A stretch of 64,000 bases of DNA, from positions 124,001 through 188,000 of the forward strand of contig NZ_SROX01000003.1 in assembly GCF_013141915.1 (NCBI RefSeq). Reading direction: 5' to 3'. This DNA comes from Cupriavidus necator. Lineage in GTDB: Bacteria; Pseudomonadota; Gammaproteobacteria; Burkholderiales; Burkholderiaceae. A model generated the notes under the pieces. The model saw only the letters and a list, made by a program, of their open reading frames with translations, did not search any database and had not been told where the DNA came from. The position numbers and the translations under genes were made by a program. Of this stretch, positions 32,082 to 40,252 are shown piece by piece (position 1 is the first letter of the stretch; every line of letters starts with the position of its first letter).

Positions 32082-32354
32082 ATGCAGCAGTTCGAAAACG
32101 ACCAATCCGAATACCCGAAGCCTGAGACCGTCCTAGCCATCCGCGGCGCGATCGCAACCGGCCGCCACGGCGGTTCGATGGGGCCTGAGGGTCACTGGCT
32201 CAACGAGTTCTGGCAGATCGGCCGGACGCTTCGCGACCACAGCGAAATGCTGCAGGGCTTCCAGGGCACGGCGCGCCGCGGCCTGCTCAGCACTTCGACG
32301 CGATACCTCGCCATCAACGAGCCGGTATTCGAACAGCCCGACGAGCGATCTTAA
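32082..32354 (+). CDS. Small hypothetical protein, 90 aa
   Basis: MQQFENDQSEYPKPETVLAIRGAIATGRHGGSMGPEGHWLNEFWQIGRTLRDH, with AAGGT before the ATG, starting just after the methylase remnant. Soluble, no recognised motif. The same short family is probably widespread in such accessory regions, but I cannot name it. Confidence 0.5.
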   Translation: MQQFENDQSEYPKPETVLAIRGAIATGRHGGSMGPEGHWLNEFWQIGRTLRDHSEMLQGFQGTARRGLLSTSTRYLAINEPVFEQPDERS

Positions 32355-32408
32355 CGGGCAGCCGGCCGGTGCAAGGCATAATTCCGGCTTCTCCACCCGG
32401 ACCTTGCC

Positions 32409-32999
32409 ATGCCAACCGGCCTGCTCAACTGCGCCCACTGCGATGGCGCCCCCCTCTTCATCGCCGGCCGTCTGCAGGCTGTCGTCGTCTGTGAGGAATG
32501 CGGTATCTCAACGTCGCCAGTCCGCCTGGAATCCACCGACACGGACACCGCTTCTGCGCAGTTGCGCGCGATCTGGAACTCCCGGGTGGAACACCGGCCG
32601 GCAGACCAGCAGACGATTTCCATGCTCGCCCGGCGTGAGCTGACCTCGTCCGACATCCCCTATTTCCTGAACCTGCTCGCATCGACTACCACCGATTGGG
32701 CAACGAACGGGCCGAAATTCGCAGCCATGGCCGCAGCGTTGGCGCAGCCGGGTTTTCAGTTCAAGCACGTCTCGCCGCCGGAGACCGTCATCGAGGATGC
32801 CGGCCGCTATCGTAAGGTTGTTCGGCGATCCAAGGTTATCTATATCGATGGTGCCCCAATGGTCCGGTTCGAACACGTACCCGCCCTGACTGCGATCATC
32901 GCTGAAGAGGCGAAGGAGAACGACGAATGGCCGTTCCCAATTCTAGAAGAGTTCGTCGCCCGAGCCGTGGACAGCCTTCCGGATAGCACCGAACCTTGA
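32409..32999 (+). CDS. Lar-like zinc-ribbon protein, 196 aa
   Basis: N-terminal 60 residues: LNCAHCDGAPLFIAGRLQAVVVCEECG, then LRAIWNSR, the CxxC...CxxC and A-x-x-WN-x-R pattern of restriction-alleviation (Lar)-like small zinc proteins. The remaining 130 residues are a separate domain of unknown type with several hydrophobic strands. Lar-like modules are typical of phage and plasmid anti-restriction genes; whether this longer version has that role is an inference. Confidence 0.6.
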   Translation: MPTGLLNCAHCDGAPLFIAGRLQAVVVCEECGISTSPVRLESTDTDTASAQLRAIWNSRVEHRPADQQTISMLARRELTSSDIPYFLNLLASTTTDWATNGPKFAAMAAALAQPGFQFKHVSPPETVIEDAGRYRKVVRRSKVIYIDGAPMVRFEHVPALTAIIAEEAKENDEWPFPILEEFVARAVDSLPDSTEP

Positions 33000-34332
33000 C
33001 TTCGCCCGGCCTGCGGCAAGCTGGAAGCGCTACTTTGATCTGGAAATCCAAATGCTGCGGCCGCCCGCCCTCTCGATCCTCTTCTTCCTCGCACCGACCA
33101 AGGTCGGCGCCAAGGACTTACCGGCACCAGCCTGTGCTTACGTATTCGCTCATGGCCAGCAGCCGGTCATCACCAAGGCCAGCCACACCCGAATTCTGTG
33201 CTAATGCGCATATGCGGTCATGCACTCCGCCCAGACGCGAACGGCGCTCTGGTCTGCGAACACCTCACTCGGGGGGCGGCTGATGCCGCTCGCGCGCTGC
33301 CGCGGGACAGCGACTTCTACGAGGAAGAGCGGTTGCCTGCCGGTGAGCGAGGCAGCTTGCGCGACTATGGACGTGGCGCTGGGCTCGACCGTGGCACCTG
33401 GCATCCAGCGCCGACTTTGGCGACAAGGCGTCGCAGGCCGAGAGCTTTAGGCTGGCAGGCCTTCCGGACGAAATCAGGGAAGCGGATTCGCCCCCGCAGC
33501 GCGCCAGCGTCGCGGATGAATGCCGACTTTTGCGCACCAGCCGCAGCCTACATCGCGCGCAATGATGCGGCACCTGCATACAGTGTAGTGAGCATCGCAG
33601 AACTGGTTCACTTTGCCGGCGTGGATCCCTTCCCATCGCTGCCAAAGTCGATGCGAATGTCCCCGATGGACTTGCCACCGCCCATGCCGGCATCCGGGCG
33701 AGCGGCCAGCGCGGGCGCGTTTCATTCGCCTGGCTGGCCAGCGCCGACTCGGCAAAGGCGGTGCCGGCTCCAGACGCTGTACAGGAGCTTGTCCGCGCGG
33801 CCGGCTCCTTGGTCGCGCTGGCGGCAGCCTACGCACGATCGTCCCCAACTCGCGTTCCACAGCGCACCGACCTTCACGGTTGTTGGATGAGCTCTTGCGG
33901 CCGTACGCTGGCTTTGCACGCAGTCGATTGTCGCGGTTCGATAAGGCAAAGCGATACCGGACGAAACGACCCAAGTGCAGGCCATGGCGCTACCAGTTCC
34001 TGCAAAAGGGATCGCAAGGACCGCCGTGAGTACGAGTATGGAAAGAACCAGCCAGCCCCAGTCCAGATAGCTTTGCTAGCTCAAAGACCCCCCAGTTGCC
34101 GCAACAGAAATGGCAACGTGCCGCTCGCGGCAGCGCTGGATCGAGCCCTCGCTAGATTTTGCTCGATGGAGCGACGCGGCTTTTCGGTAAAAGCGACCCT
34201 TCTCCTGCGAGCATTCTGGGAAAACAGTATGAGCATGCTCATACCTTCGCGATCGAGCGTTTGCCGATACTGGCCGGAAGGCCGGCCGACCAGCGTCGGA
34301 TAAGAGCCCGCTTCCGAAGAGCAGTCCCGGCC
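33000..34332. other. Gene debris, no confident intact gene
   Basis: Several open stretches exist in plus frames (33052-33204, 50 codons MLRPPALSILFFLAPTKVGAK; the frame from 33204, MRICGHALRPDANGALVCEH; an Ala-rich frame about 33600-33860, FAWLASADSAKAVPAPDAVQELVRA when read in pieces), but none keeps a consistent frame with a good start. It looks like decayed accessory genes. It contains palindrome element copy 2 at 34214. Confidence 0.5.
34214..34243 (+). repeat. Palindrome-containing element, copy 2
   Basis: TTCTGGGAAAACAGT followed by the perfect 14-base palindrome ATGAGCATGCTCAT (34229-34242). Matches the copy at 49154-49184 and, inverted, that at 6186-6219. Lies 90 bases from the end of the tyrosine recombinase gene. 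Confidence 0.65.
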
Positions 34333-35484
34333 TCAGCCCTCCTTCGCGAGAATTCGATAAAGCTTGGTCCTTGAAATCCCAAGCTGCCGCGCAGCCACTG
34401 CTTTGTTGCCATCGGCGGCCAAGATAGCGGCCTTGACCTCATTCAGAGTGGGTTCCTTCTTACCCAAGCTCAACTGGGTGGAATAGGTAGAAAGATAGGC
34501 ATTCGCTTTGGTCGCCCGGCTGTGGCCAGCGGCCTCCACCACCTTGCGCATCGCTTCGCGGTGTGCCTCCACATCAACAACTGGCCCGCTCCCCTTCACA
34601 GCCGCCGGCTGGCCGCTCTCCCGCTTATACATCTGCTGCAGGTATTGGTGACGCAGCCCGTGCGCCGTCACACCGTCGCCGTCTTTGGTGATTCCGTGCT
34701 TCTCCAGAACGGTATAGAAGCGTCGGCGCCACCGAGTCTGGGAGAAGGAAGCAGGCATCAGCGTGCCTCGCTCCGGATTCGTGACGTATGCAAGTGTTGC
34801 CGCTTGCCCGAGCAACTCGTACTGCCAGCCGAACTCTATCGGGACCCGGCGGGCGCGCCCGCCTTTTGTGCCGTCATGCACGAGCAGCATTCCCGATGGC
34901 AGGACGTCCAAAGCAGGCCGCAATCGCCAGCTTTCCTTTGCTCGCAGGCCAAAGCCAGCTTCCAGCTTGAGCTGCAGTGCGACGTGGGCGTCCGTGACCG
35001 CGATCTCGGCGATCTTCGCCGCCGCATCAATGCCCTTGCCATCCCACGAACGGTCTTCGCGCGCAACATAGCTGCGCTCGTATCCGGCCGGTCGCTGCAC
35101 ATAGTCTTCGATTCGGCCGACCACGTTGGTCTTCCCCATCCATGACATCAGCGCACGCAGGTGGGTGAGGCGTAGCTCCACCGTTCCCACGTTCAGCTTG
35201 CGCTCCTCCACCCAATACTGGACCAGCCAGCGGATGTGCTTCTGCCGAATGCTGTAGGGCGAGGTTACGGCCATGCCACCAATGCTGCGCAGCTCCACGA
35301 ACATGGCGAGAAGTGCCTGCACGCGCTGTCGCTGTGACATCTGCGACAGCGATCTGCCGCTAACTCGCGTCCCGCTATGCGGCAGGTGCAAGTGTTCCGC
35401 AGCCAGTACTGCGAACTCAGCCTTGAATCTCTCCGGCAGGTTGTATTGGTTAATGATGGGGCGCAGGTTGATAGTCTTAGTCAT
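34333..35484 (-). CDS. Tyrosine recombinase (Integrase_1-type) with C-terminal helix-turn-helix
   Basis: 383 aa from MTKTINLRPIINQYNLP at 35484; the longer open frame upstream lacks a ribosome site. Catalytic residues are recognisable: Arg181 (GFGLRAKES), HGLRH with His275 and Arg278, His321 (AAGHSRATKANAY) and nucleophile Tyr330. The last 40 residues, EVKAAILAADGNKAVAARQLGISRTKLYRIL when read through, form a Fis-type helix-turn-helix, unusual for an integrase and perhaps used for autoregulation or site pairing. A plasmid role in dimer resolution or cassette movement is likely. Neighbouring debris suggests an insertion-prone area. Confidence 0.8.
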   Translation of the reverse strand: MTKTINLRPIINQYNLPERFKAEFAVLAAEHLHLPHSGTRVSGRSLSQMSQRQRVQALLAMFVELRSIGGMAVTSPYSIRQKHIRWLVQYWVEERKLNVGTVELRLTHLRALMSWMGKTNVVGRIEDYVQRPAGYERSYVAREDRSWDGKGIDAAAKIAEIAVTDAHVALQLKLEAGFGLRAKESWRLRPALDVLPSGMLLVHDGTKGGRARRVPIEFGWQYELLGQAATLAYVTNPERGTLMPASFSQTRWRRRFYTVLEKHGITKDGDGVTAHGLRHQYLQQMYKRESGQPAAVKGSGPVVDVEAHREAMRKVVEAAGHSRATKANAYLSTYSTQLSLGKKEPTLNEVKAAILAADGNKAVAARQLGISRTKLYRILAKEG

Positions 35485-35696
35485 ACGGCGTTCTCGAACT
35501 TTTGCGCTTCGCGCGTGCGGCCACGGGCGAGTGTCCGCCATGGGACCTCGCAGCTCGCTGCTGGACAGCGCCGACCCCCGATCCGGCTTTGTCCCCTCGG
35601 TGCTCCGGGGTACCACCCCCAGCTTTCCAGCCCACCCAGCCGGTCTTGCCACTACCTTCCTGTCCTTTAGCGATGCCAAACCGATCAGCCCTGAGC

Positions 35697-36017
35697 ATGG
35701 AAGCAATGCGTCGTGACTGTCCGCAGTGCGGGCGCAGGCCTTCGCCTTGCACGCCGCTGCGCGGCCACCCTATCCGGTGCATCAATGGATGCCAGCCTGA
35801 CGGCGCCAGGGATTTCGTCCTGGTGCAGCCGGCCGATGCCGTGATGAGTGATTACTTGTTGCGCCGTTCTGGTACCGGTAGCGCCCCCCGGGTCGATATT
35901 GCTCAGAAGCCTGCGTCCACCGCTCGTTCGGTACGCAAACAGCTCCCCGCCCCAAAGCCGGATCATCCCTGCTGCGGTGTGTCGGGCTTCGTGATCCGCG
36001 CCCAGCCAAGCGGCTGA
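35697..36017 (+). CDS. Possible small cysteine-rich protein
   Basis: 106 aa, MEAMRRDCPQCGRRPSPCTPLRGHPIRC then INGC: a CxxC plus further Cys, compatible with a zinc-binding N-terminus. The rest is low in structure. Ribosome-site evidence is weak. It overlaps open frames on the other strand. Low confidence. Confidence 0.35.
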   Translation: MEAMRRDCPQCGRRPSPCTPLRGHPIRCINGCQPDGARDFVLVQPADAVMSDYLLRRSGTGSAPRVDIAQKPASTARSVRKQLPAPKPDHPCCGVSGFVIRAQPSG

Positions 36018-36278
36018 AAGGGCGTCGGGCATTCGTGGAAATTCCACAGAGCACCTGTCCGGTGTCCGGCTTCGGAATTGTCCACACTGCGGTCTATTTT
36101 CACGAACAGACCGCCAATCGGCTTGGTATCGCGGTGTCCGGTGTCCTCACTATCCGACACGGTCCATTTGATTTAATTGAAAAAAATGCCGTTTCAATTT
36201 CCGGCGTGAACAACTGGCGATCGCAAGGCCCGAATGTCGGGGTTTTGCGTGCTGGATTTGCCGCGCAACTGGCGGCGA
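36018..36278. other. Non-coding stretch, probable remnant of a deleted leader-controlled gene
   Basis: No gene is supported here. The direct repeats GTGTCCGG at about 36056-36071 and 36137-36150 and an AT-rich patch at 36170-36200 are visible. It lies downstream of the orphan leader at 36279 in the minus direction. Confidence 0.4.
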
Positions 36279-36345
36279 GGTCGATGCGTCGGGGACGCGG
36301 TAAGTGCTCGAAGCATATACCAGGCATGGGCCAAACGGCAACGTT
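36279..36345 (-). promoter_or_regulatory. Orphan promoter and leader, hairpin copy 9
   Basis: TTGCCG (36336-36341), 18 bases, TATGCT (36312-36317), then thirteen bases and GCGTC-CCC-GACGC plus ATCGACC (36279-36300), followed by GCCGC/GCGGC and CCCGA/TCGGG hairpins. No gene follows on the minus strand for about 800 bases, so its gene has been lost or it feeds the recombinase at 35484. Confidence 0.6.
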
Positions 36346-36596
36346 TGCCACTGCAAAATCGCGAGCTTTCGGCGACTTGACTTCGATTTTCCGACGGTAG
36401 AGTGGGCTATGTCGATGTGCCATCTAATCCGACGCTCTCAAAGCAAGACCGACAAAGTCCGACCAAGTCCCAGATGCTCCCACCGACCTGAGGCGAGTGA
36501 ATGGGGCTCGGAGGTACAAAGTCCCACTTGCTCGGAACACGAAGGACATTCGACACATCGGAGCCATCCACTTCAATGAATCGCCAAGGAGCACAA
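36346..36596 (+). promoter_or_regulatory. Upstream region of the actin-like segregation gene, possible promoter/centromere
   Basis: A TTGACT box at about 36378 with TAGAGT 15 bases on is a weak promoter. Near the gene, ACAAAGTCC occurs twice (about 36449 and 36516) with a related GACCAAGTCC between, and CCACTTGCTC resembles CCAGATGCTC. Repeats upstream of a parM-type operon often form the centromere bound by the adaptor; this is only suggestive. Confidence 0.4.
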
Positions 36597-37598
36597 ATGA
36601 GAATCTCGACCGTCGCAATCGATGTTGGCTACGGCAACACCAAGTCCGCCTTTCCGCTTGGCTCGGACATCGCAACCAACATGTTCCCCTCGCTGGCACC
36701 CATTGCCGCAACGTCCTCTCTCACCGCGCATACCGGCGGCATCTTCCGGGCTCGAAACGTAGTGAATGTGGAGGTCGATGGTGCGCGATACGAGGTCGGA
36801 CCCGATGTTTCGCTGAGCGCCGCTCATGTCCATACCGGTCGCTCCCTGTCTGAGGATTATGTAACGACACCCAACTACGCTGCCCTGCTCGCCGGCTCGC
36901 TGCACTATGCCAATGCCATGGAAGTTGATCGGCTCGTCCTGGGCCTGCCGGTGCACAATACGCTGAAGTACGCTGCCTACCTCAAGGACCGTTTCACCGG
37001 CACCCATAACTTTGGGTGGGGCGACGTTCACATCAACAGCGTGCTCCCGCTGCCGCAGCCGCTGGGCACGCTGATTACGTACATCCAGCAAAACGGCAAG
37101 AAGTACGACCCTGAGAACGCATACCTGGTGATCGATGTCGGCTACTTCACAACCGATTGGGTGGTGGCGCGTGGCTACACCATGGACGACACGCGAAGCG
37201 GCGGGGTGCCTGGAGGCGTCGCGCGCATCTACCAACAGGTGGCAAGCCTCATCTCGGCTGACCGTGGGCATCCCACCGACAGCATCGAACGCATCGACAA
37301 GGCCATCCGCGACGCCAAGCCAATGGTGTTTTTCGGTCAGGATCTGGACGTTTCGCCCTACCTGGCAGAGGCCATGGCCGTCACCCATCAGCCGGTCAAG
37401 GAAATCCAGGCACGCGTCGGCCGCACCGACGATATCCGGGCAATCATCCTGACTGGTGGCGGGGCCCAGCTCTACGCCCCGACAATTCGTGCTGCCTTCC
37501 CGCACAACGTGATCCACATCATGGACGCGCCCTGCTTCGCCAACGTTCGCGGCTTCTATACCATCGGTTCCGCACGGCAAGTCGCCAAGGCCGCCTGA
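36597..37598 (+). CDS. Actin-like plasmid segregation protein (ParM/StbA type, PRTRC protein D-like)
   Basis: 333 aa with AAGGAG before the ATG at 36597. Actin-fold signatures: phosphate-1 AIDVGYGNTK (residues 7-16), phosphate-2 LVIDVGYFTTDW (near 178-189), connector-like SGGVPGG, and adenosine-site ILTGGGAQLY (near 290). Such proteins polymerise with ATP to push plasmid copies apart. Its N-terminus and length fit the PRTRC protein D group, which is often encoded away from the other PRTRC genes, as here 15 kb from parB. A small partner gene follows at 11 bases. Confidence 0.85.
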   Translation: MRISTVAIDVGYGNTKSAFPLGSDIATNMFPSLAPIAATSSLTAHTGGIFRARNVVNVEVDGARYEVGPDVSLSAAHVHTGRSLSEDYVTTPNYAALLAGSLHYANAMEVDRLVLGLPVHNTLKYAAYLKDRFTGTHNFGWGDVHINSVLPLPQPLGTLITYIQQNGKKYDPENAYLVIDVGYFTTDWVVARGYTMDDTRSGGVPGGVARIYQQVASLISADRGHPTDSIERIDKAIRDAKPMVFFGQDLDVSPYLAEAMAVTHQPVKEIQARVGRTDDIRAIILTGGGAQLYAPTIRAAFPHNVIHIMDAPCFANVRGFYTIGSARQVAKAA

Positions 37599-37609
37599 GG
37601 ACGCCCGCC

Positions 37610-38092
37610 ATGGACAAGCTCCAGATGACCGTGACGCTGTCCGCCGACTCGGCTCCTGATCTGCTCGCGTATCTGCGGCAGTTCCCGGGAGCTCGGGAGC
37701 GGGCGTTCATGCTTAAACTGCTCGCGCAACGGGGGCTGCAGCTTGTGCTCAGCGCTGGTCCCGACACGCTGCTGCGTCCTCCCACTGCTGCAACGACGCC
37801 GACCGTTGCAGCACCGGTACCGCCTCCACCGCTGCTGGCTCACCCCGAACCCTCAGGAGCGAGGGAGCGGGAGACCGCCGCACCATACGCTACAGTAGCC
37901 GCGATCCTGCCATTGTCGCCGGCTGCGGCAGGCCGGCTTGCTGCGGATCGACCGCAGGTTGCCTCAGCCCATGCACAGGAGCGGCCACGGGCTACACCGG
38001 CGCCCGCATCTGAGCCTGCCGCGGACGGTCCTGATCCGCTTGCGGGACTGGATCTCGGTGCGCTCAATGACGCAATGGCGCGATTCGGCTAA
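37610..38092 (+). CDS. Probable segregation adaptor (ParR/StbB-like position)
   Basis: 160 aa. The N-terminal 50 residues, MDKLQMTVTLSADSAPDLLAYLRQFPGARERAFMLKLL when read through, look like a strand followed by two helices, as in ribbon-helix-helix DNA-binding adaptors. The rest is a Pro/Ala-rich linker ending LAGLDLGALNDAMARFG, a short helical tail that could contact the actin-like filament. Gene order and size match the adaptor of ParM-type systems; homology itself is not obvious. Confidence 0.6.
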   Translation: MDKLQMTVTLSADSAPDLLAYLRQFPGARERAFMLKLLAQRGLQLVLSAGPDTLLRPPTAATTPTVAAPVPPPPLLAHPEPSGARERETAAPYATVAAILPLSPAAAGRLAADRPQVASAHAQERPRATPAPASEPAADGPDPLAGLDLGALNDAMARFG

Positions 38093-38182
38093 GCGAGAAT
38101 CTGCGGCGCACGGCGGCGCTTGACTCCGCCTCTTCATGTGGCAACCTAATAGCATTCAGAGAAAACAGGAGGATACCGAGCC

Positions 38183-38308
38183 ATGTTTGAATACCTGTCC
38201 ACGACTCAAGGCATTAACCGCTTCGTCTTCACTGTCCTGATTGGGTGGTGTCTTCTGGAGGCCGTCCTGGTCGTCTACAACGGCGTCAAAAACCGAAAGC
38301 GCGGCTGA
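38183..38308 (+). CDS. Small membrane protein, 41 aa
   Basis: MFEYLSTTQGINRFVFTVLIGWCLLEAVLVVYNGVKNRKRG. CAGGAGG lies nine bases upstream. One membrane helix, positive-inside tail. The stop is a few bases from the 3' end of the group II intron. Probably the last gene of the segregation operon or an independent peptide. Confidence 0.6.
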   Translation: MFEYLSTTQGINRFVFTVLIGWCLLEAVLVVYNGVKNRKRG

Positions 38309-38391
38309 TCTTCGATCGGGATAGGGGCAGGCCTCGCGGCCTGCCTCCTCCCACACCACCGTGCATACGGGTCCGTACACGGCGGTTCGGA

Positions 38392-39395
38392 TCAGTTGAT
38401 CGGCGATGGTCCCAGCGACGGAAGGCCCAACGAGCGGAAGTAACGATTCGACAGCGCCTTGTTCAGTGCCGGGCTGTGGCTTAGGCGCCAGACACCGTGG
38501 GGCGAACCCGCCGTTTGTGCGGCAAGGTTGCGGTCCACGCCTCGCGCAACTAGCTCCCGGAATCGGGTCCGGCCACGCTTCCACTGCGTCCAGAAGAAGC
38601 AGCGTAGGCGGCGTCGGGTCCATTCATCCAGTTGCTTGAGCACGCTGGGCGTTTCACAGAAACCAAAGTAGCCACGCCAGCCCGTCAGATATCGTTTCAG
38701 CGTGCCGATCAACTGGTCGACGCTGATCCCGCGCGAGCGTTGCGTCAGTTCCCGGACCCGATCCTTGAAGCGAGCCAGGGCCTTGGGCGCGATGCGCCTT
38801 CTGACCTGCTCCCGCCCCAAGAAGGTGAAGCCCAGAAACTTCCGAGTGTGTGGCCGGGCGACCGCGCTCTTCGCCTCGTTGACCTTCAACTTCAGCTTGC
38901 TGGTGAGGAAGGCTTTCAGCCCACCCATCACCCGTTGGCCCGCGCGTTCGCTGCGCACGTAGACGTTACAGTCGTCTGCGTACCTCACGAAGCGCAGTCC
39001 GCGTCGCTCAAGCTCGCGGTCTAGATCGTCGAGCAACAGATTGGATAACAACGGTGACAGCGGACCGCCCTGGGGCGTGCCCTCGTCCGTTGCACCAACC
39101 AGCCCGTTCTCCAGCACACCTGCCGTCAGGAAGGAGCGGATCAGCTTCAGGACGCGCCTGTCGCTGACCCGCTTCGCCACCCGGCTCATCAGGATATCGT
39201 GGTTCACGCGATCGAAAAATTTCTCGAGGTCGAGGTCTACAACCCAGCGATGCCCTGCCTGGATGTAGCCCTGTGCGCGCTCCACGGCCTGATGCGCCGA
39301 GCGTCCCGGACGGAAGCCGTAACTGGAGTCCGAGAACGTCGGGTCCCACTGCCTTTGCAGCACCTGCAACACTGCCTGCTGGACGAACCTGTCGA
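38392..39395 (-). pseudogene. ltrA: Group II intron reverse transcriptase/maturase, C-terminal part
   Basis: From DRFVQQAVLQVLQRQWDPTF through the polymerase motifs GFRPGRSAHQAV, TPQGGPLSPLLSNLLLDDLD and YADD (FVRYADDCNVYV), then the maturase X domain (FKDRVRELTQRSRGIS) and a C-terminus ending SLGPSPIN. About 333 codons. The N-terminal 110 codons are at 42340-42669. Joining the two across the inserted element restores ...LGIPTVI-DRFVQQAV in frame, so the gene was intact before insertion. Confidence 0.88.
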
Positions 39396-39443
39396 GCGCA
39401 GAGGGGACGGTCAGCGCGAACTGCACAAGCGCTCAACGAGCAT

Positions 39444-39731
39444 TTGGGATGGGCTGAGATCCGCCATCCGTTTCATCCGCTCCGGGGCCAGCGTTTTCCG
39501 GTCCTGAAGACGCGCCGGGTGACAGGCGTCGACACATTGCTACTGGGTCATGTCGAGCGCGGCAGCTTCAGCATTGCCCGCGAATGGACCGACTGGGGCG
39601 CGCCTGCCGTCGAAGACGATTGCGAGATCCCTGTGTCTCGCTTCGATCTGGGCATGCTGCTGGAGCTGATCGCGTTGATCGACCAGCTTGCCGCTTCGTC
39701 CTCCAAGAAGTCATCAACCAAAGGAGCTTGA
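39444..39731 (+). CDS. DUF5372-like small protein of the recombinase element
   Basis: About 95 aa from TTG at 39444 (LGWAEIRHPFHPLRGQRFPV). The R/T-HPFHPLxGxxF motif and later WTDWGAP are typical of DUF5372 proteins found ahead of large recombinases in such elements. Start codon choice is uncertain. It likely assists recombinase expression or targeting; function unknown. Confidence 0.6.
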   Translation: MGWAEIRHPFHPLRGQRFPVLKTRRVTGVDTLLLGHVERGSFSIAREWTDWGAPAVEDDCEIPVSRFDLGMLLELIALIDQLAASSSKKSSTKGA

Positions 39732-39783
39732 TCAATGCATTTCATTGCCCTACTATCAGACCAGTTTTTAACGTGGTCCGCCA

Positions 39784-40116
39784 ATGGAAGATATTCCGTC
39801 GTCAACATTACGCAGGCGTCGCGCGCAATTGCTCAAGCAAATGCCGGCGTTGGACACGCTCTTGCGGGGCTCGCTCATCGAACGCTACAAGCGCTGCGGC
39901 AAGCCCGGCTGCAAGTGCGCCGATGGCCCAGGTCATGGCCCCAAGTACTACTTGTCGGTGAGTTTTCCCGGGCGCCGACCACAAATGGACTACGTGCCAC
40001 AGGCCGATTACGCCGACGTCACCGAACACCTGGCGAACTATCACCGGGTCCGCGAGATCATCGAGGAGATCTGCGAGATCAATCGCGAACTATTACGCCG
40101 CCGCGAGGCGCTATAA
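39784..40116 (+). CDS. DUF6788-like protein of the recombinase element
   Basis: 110 aa, MEDIPSSTLRRRRAQLLKQMPALDTLLRGSLIERYKRCGKPGCKCADG when read through. CGKPGCKCADG is the CxxxxCxC signature of the DUF6788 family, which accompanies large serine recombinases. Basic and probably DNA- or zinc-binding. About 135 bases before the recombinase start. Confidence 0.75.
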   Translation: MEDIPSSTLRRRRAQLLKQMPALDTLLRGSLIERYKRCGKPGCKCADGPGHGPKYYLSVSFPGRRPQMDYVPQADYADVTEHLANYHRVREIIEEICEINRELLRRREAL

Positions 40117-40252
40117 GGGGCGTCGGTGAGCCAGTCGCCGCTGTCGCTCACCAACTCCATCGACCTGCAATCGGCCGGCGTACTCATCGCCAACATGCTC
40201 GAAGCCTGGCTCATCGCAGAGCCCGCGCTGGAGTTGACCGAGGAGGCCGTCG

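Noticed and set aside
33722-33985. Minus-strand open frame MACTWVVSSGIALPYRT
   Set aside because: No ribosome site or recognisable domain, and it overlaps several equally poor frames; treated as debris.
39396-39443. Residues ALTVPSA directly before DRFVQQAV, looking like native reverse transcriptase
   Set aside because: They are encoded by the inserted element; rejoining at GA gives the expected LGIPTVI-DRF, so they are a chance in-frame extension.
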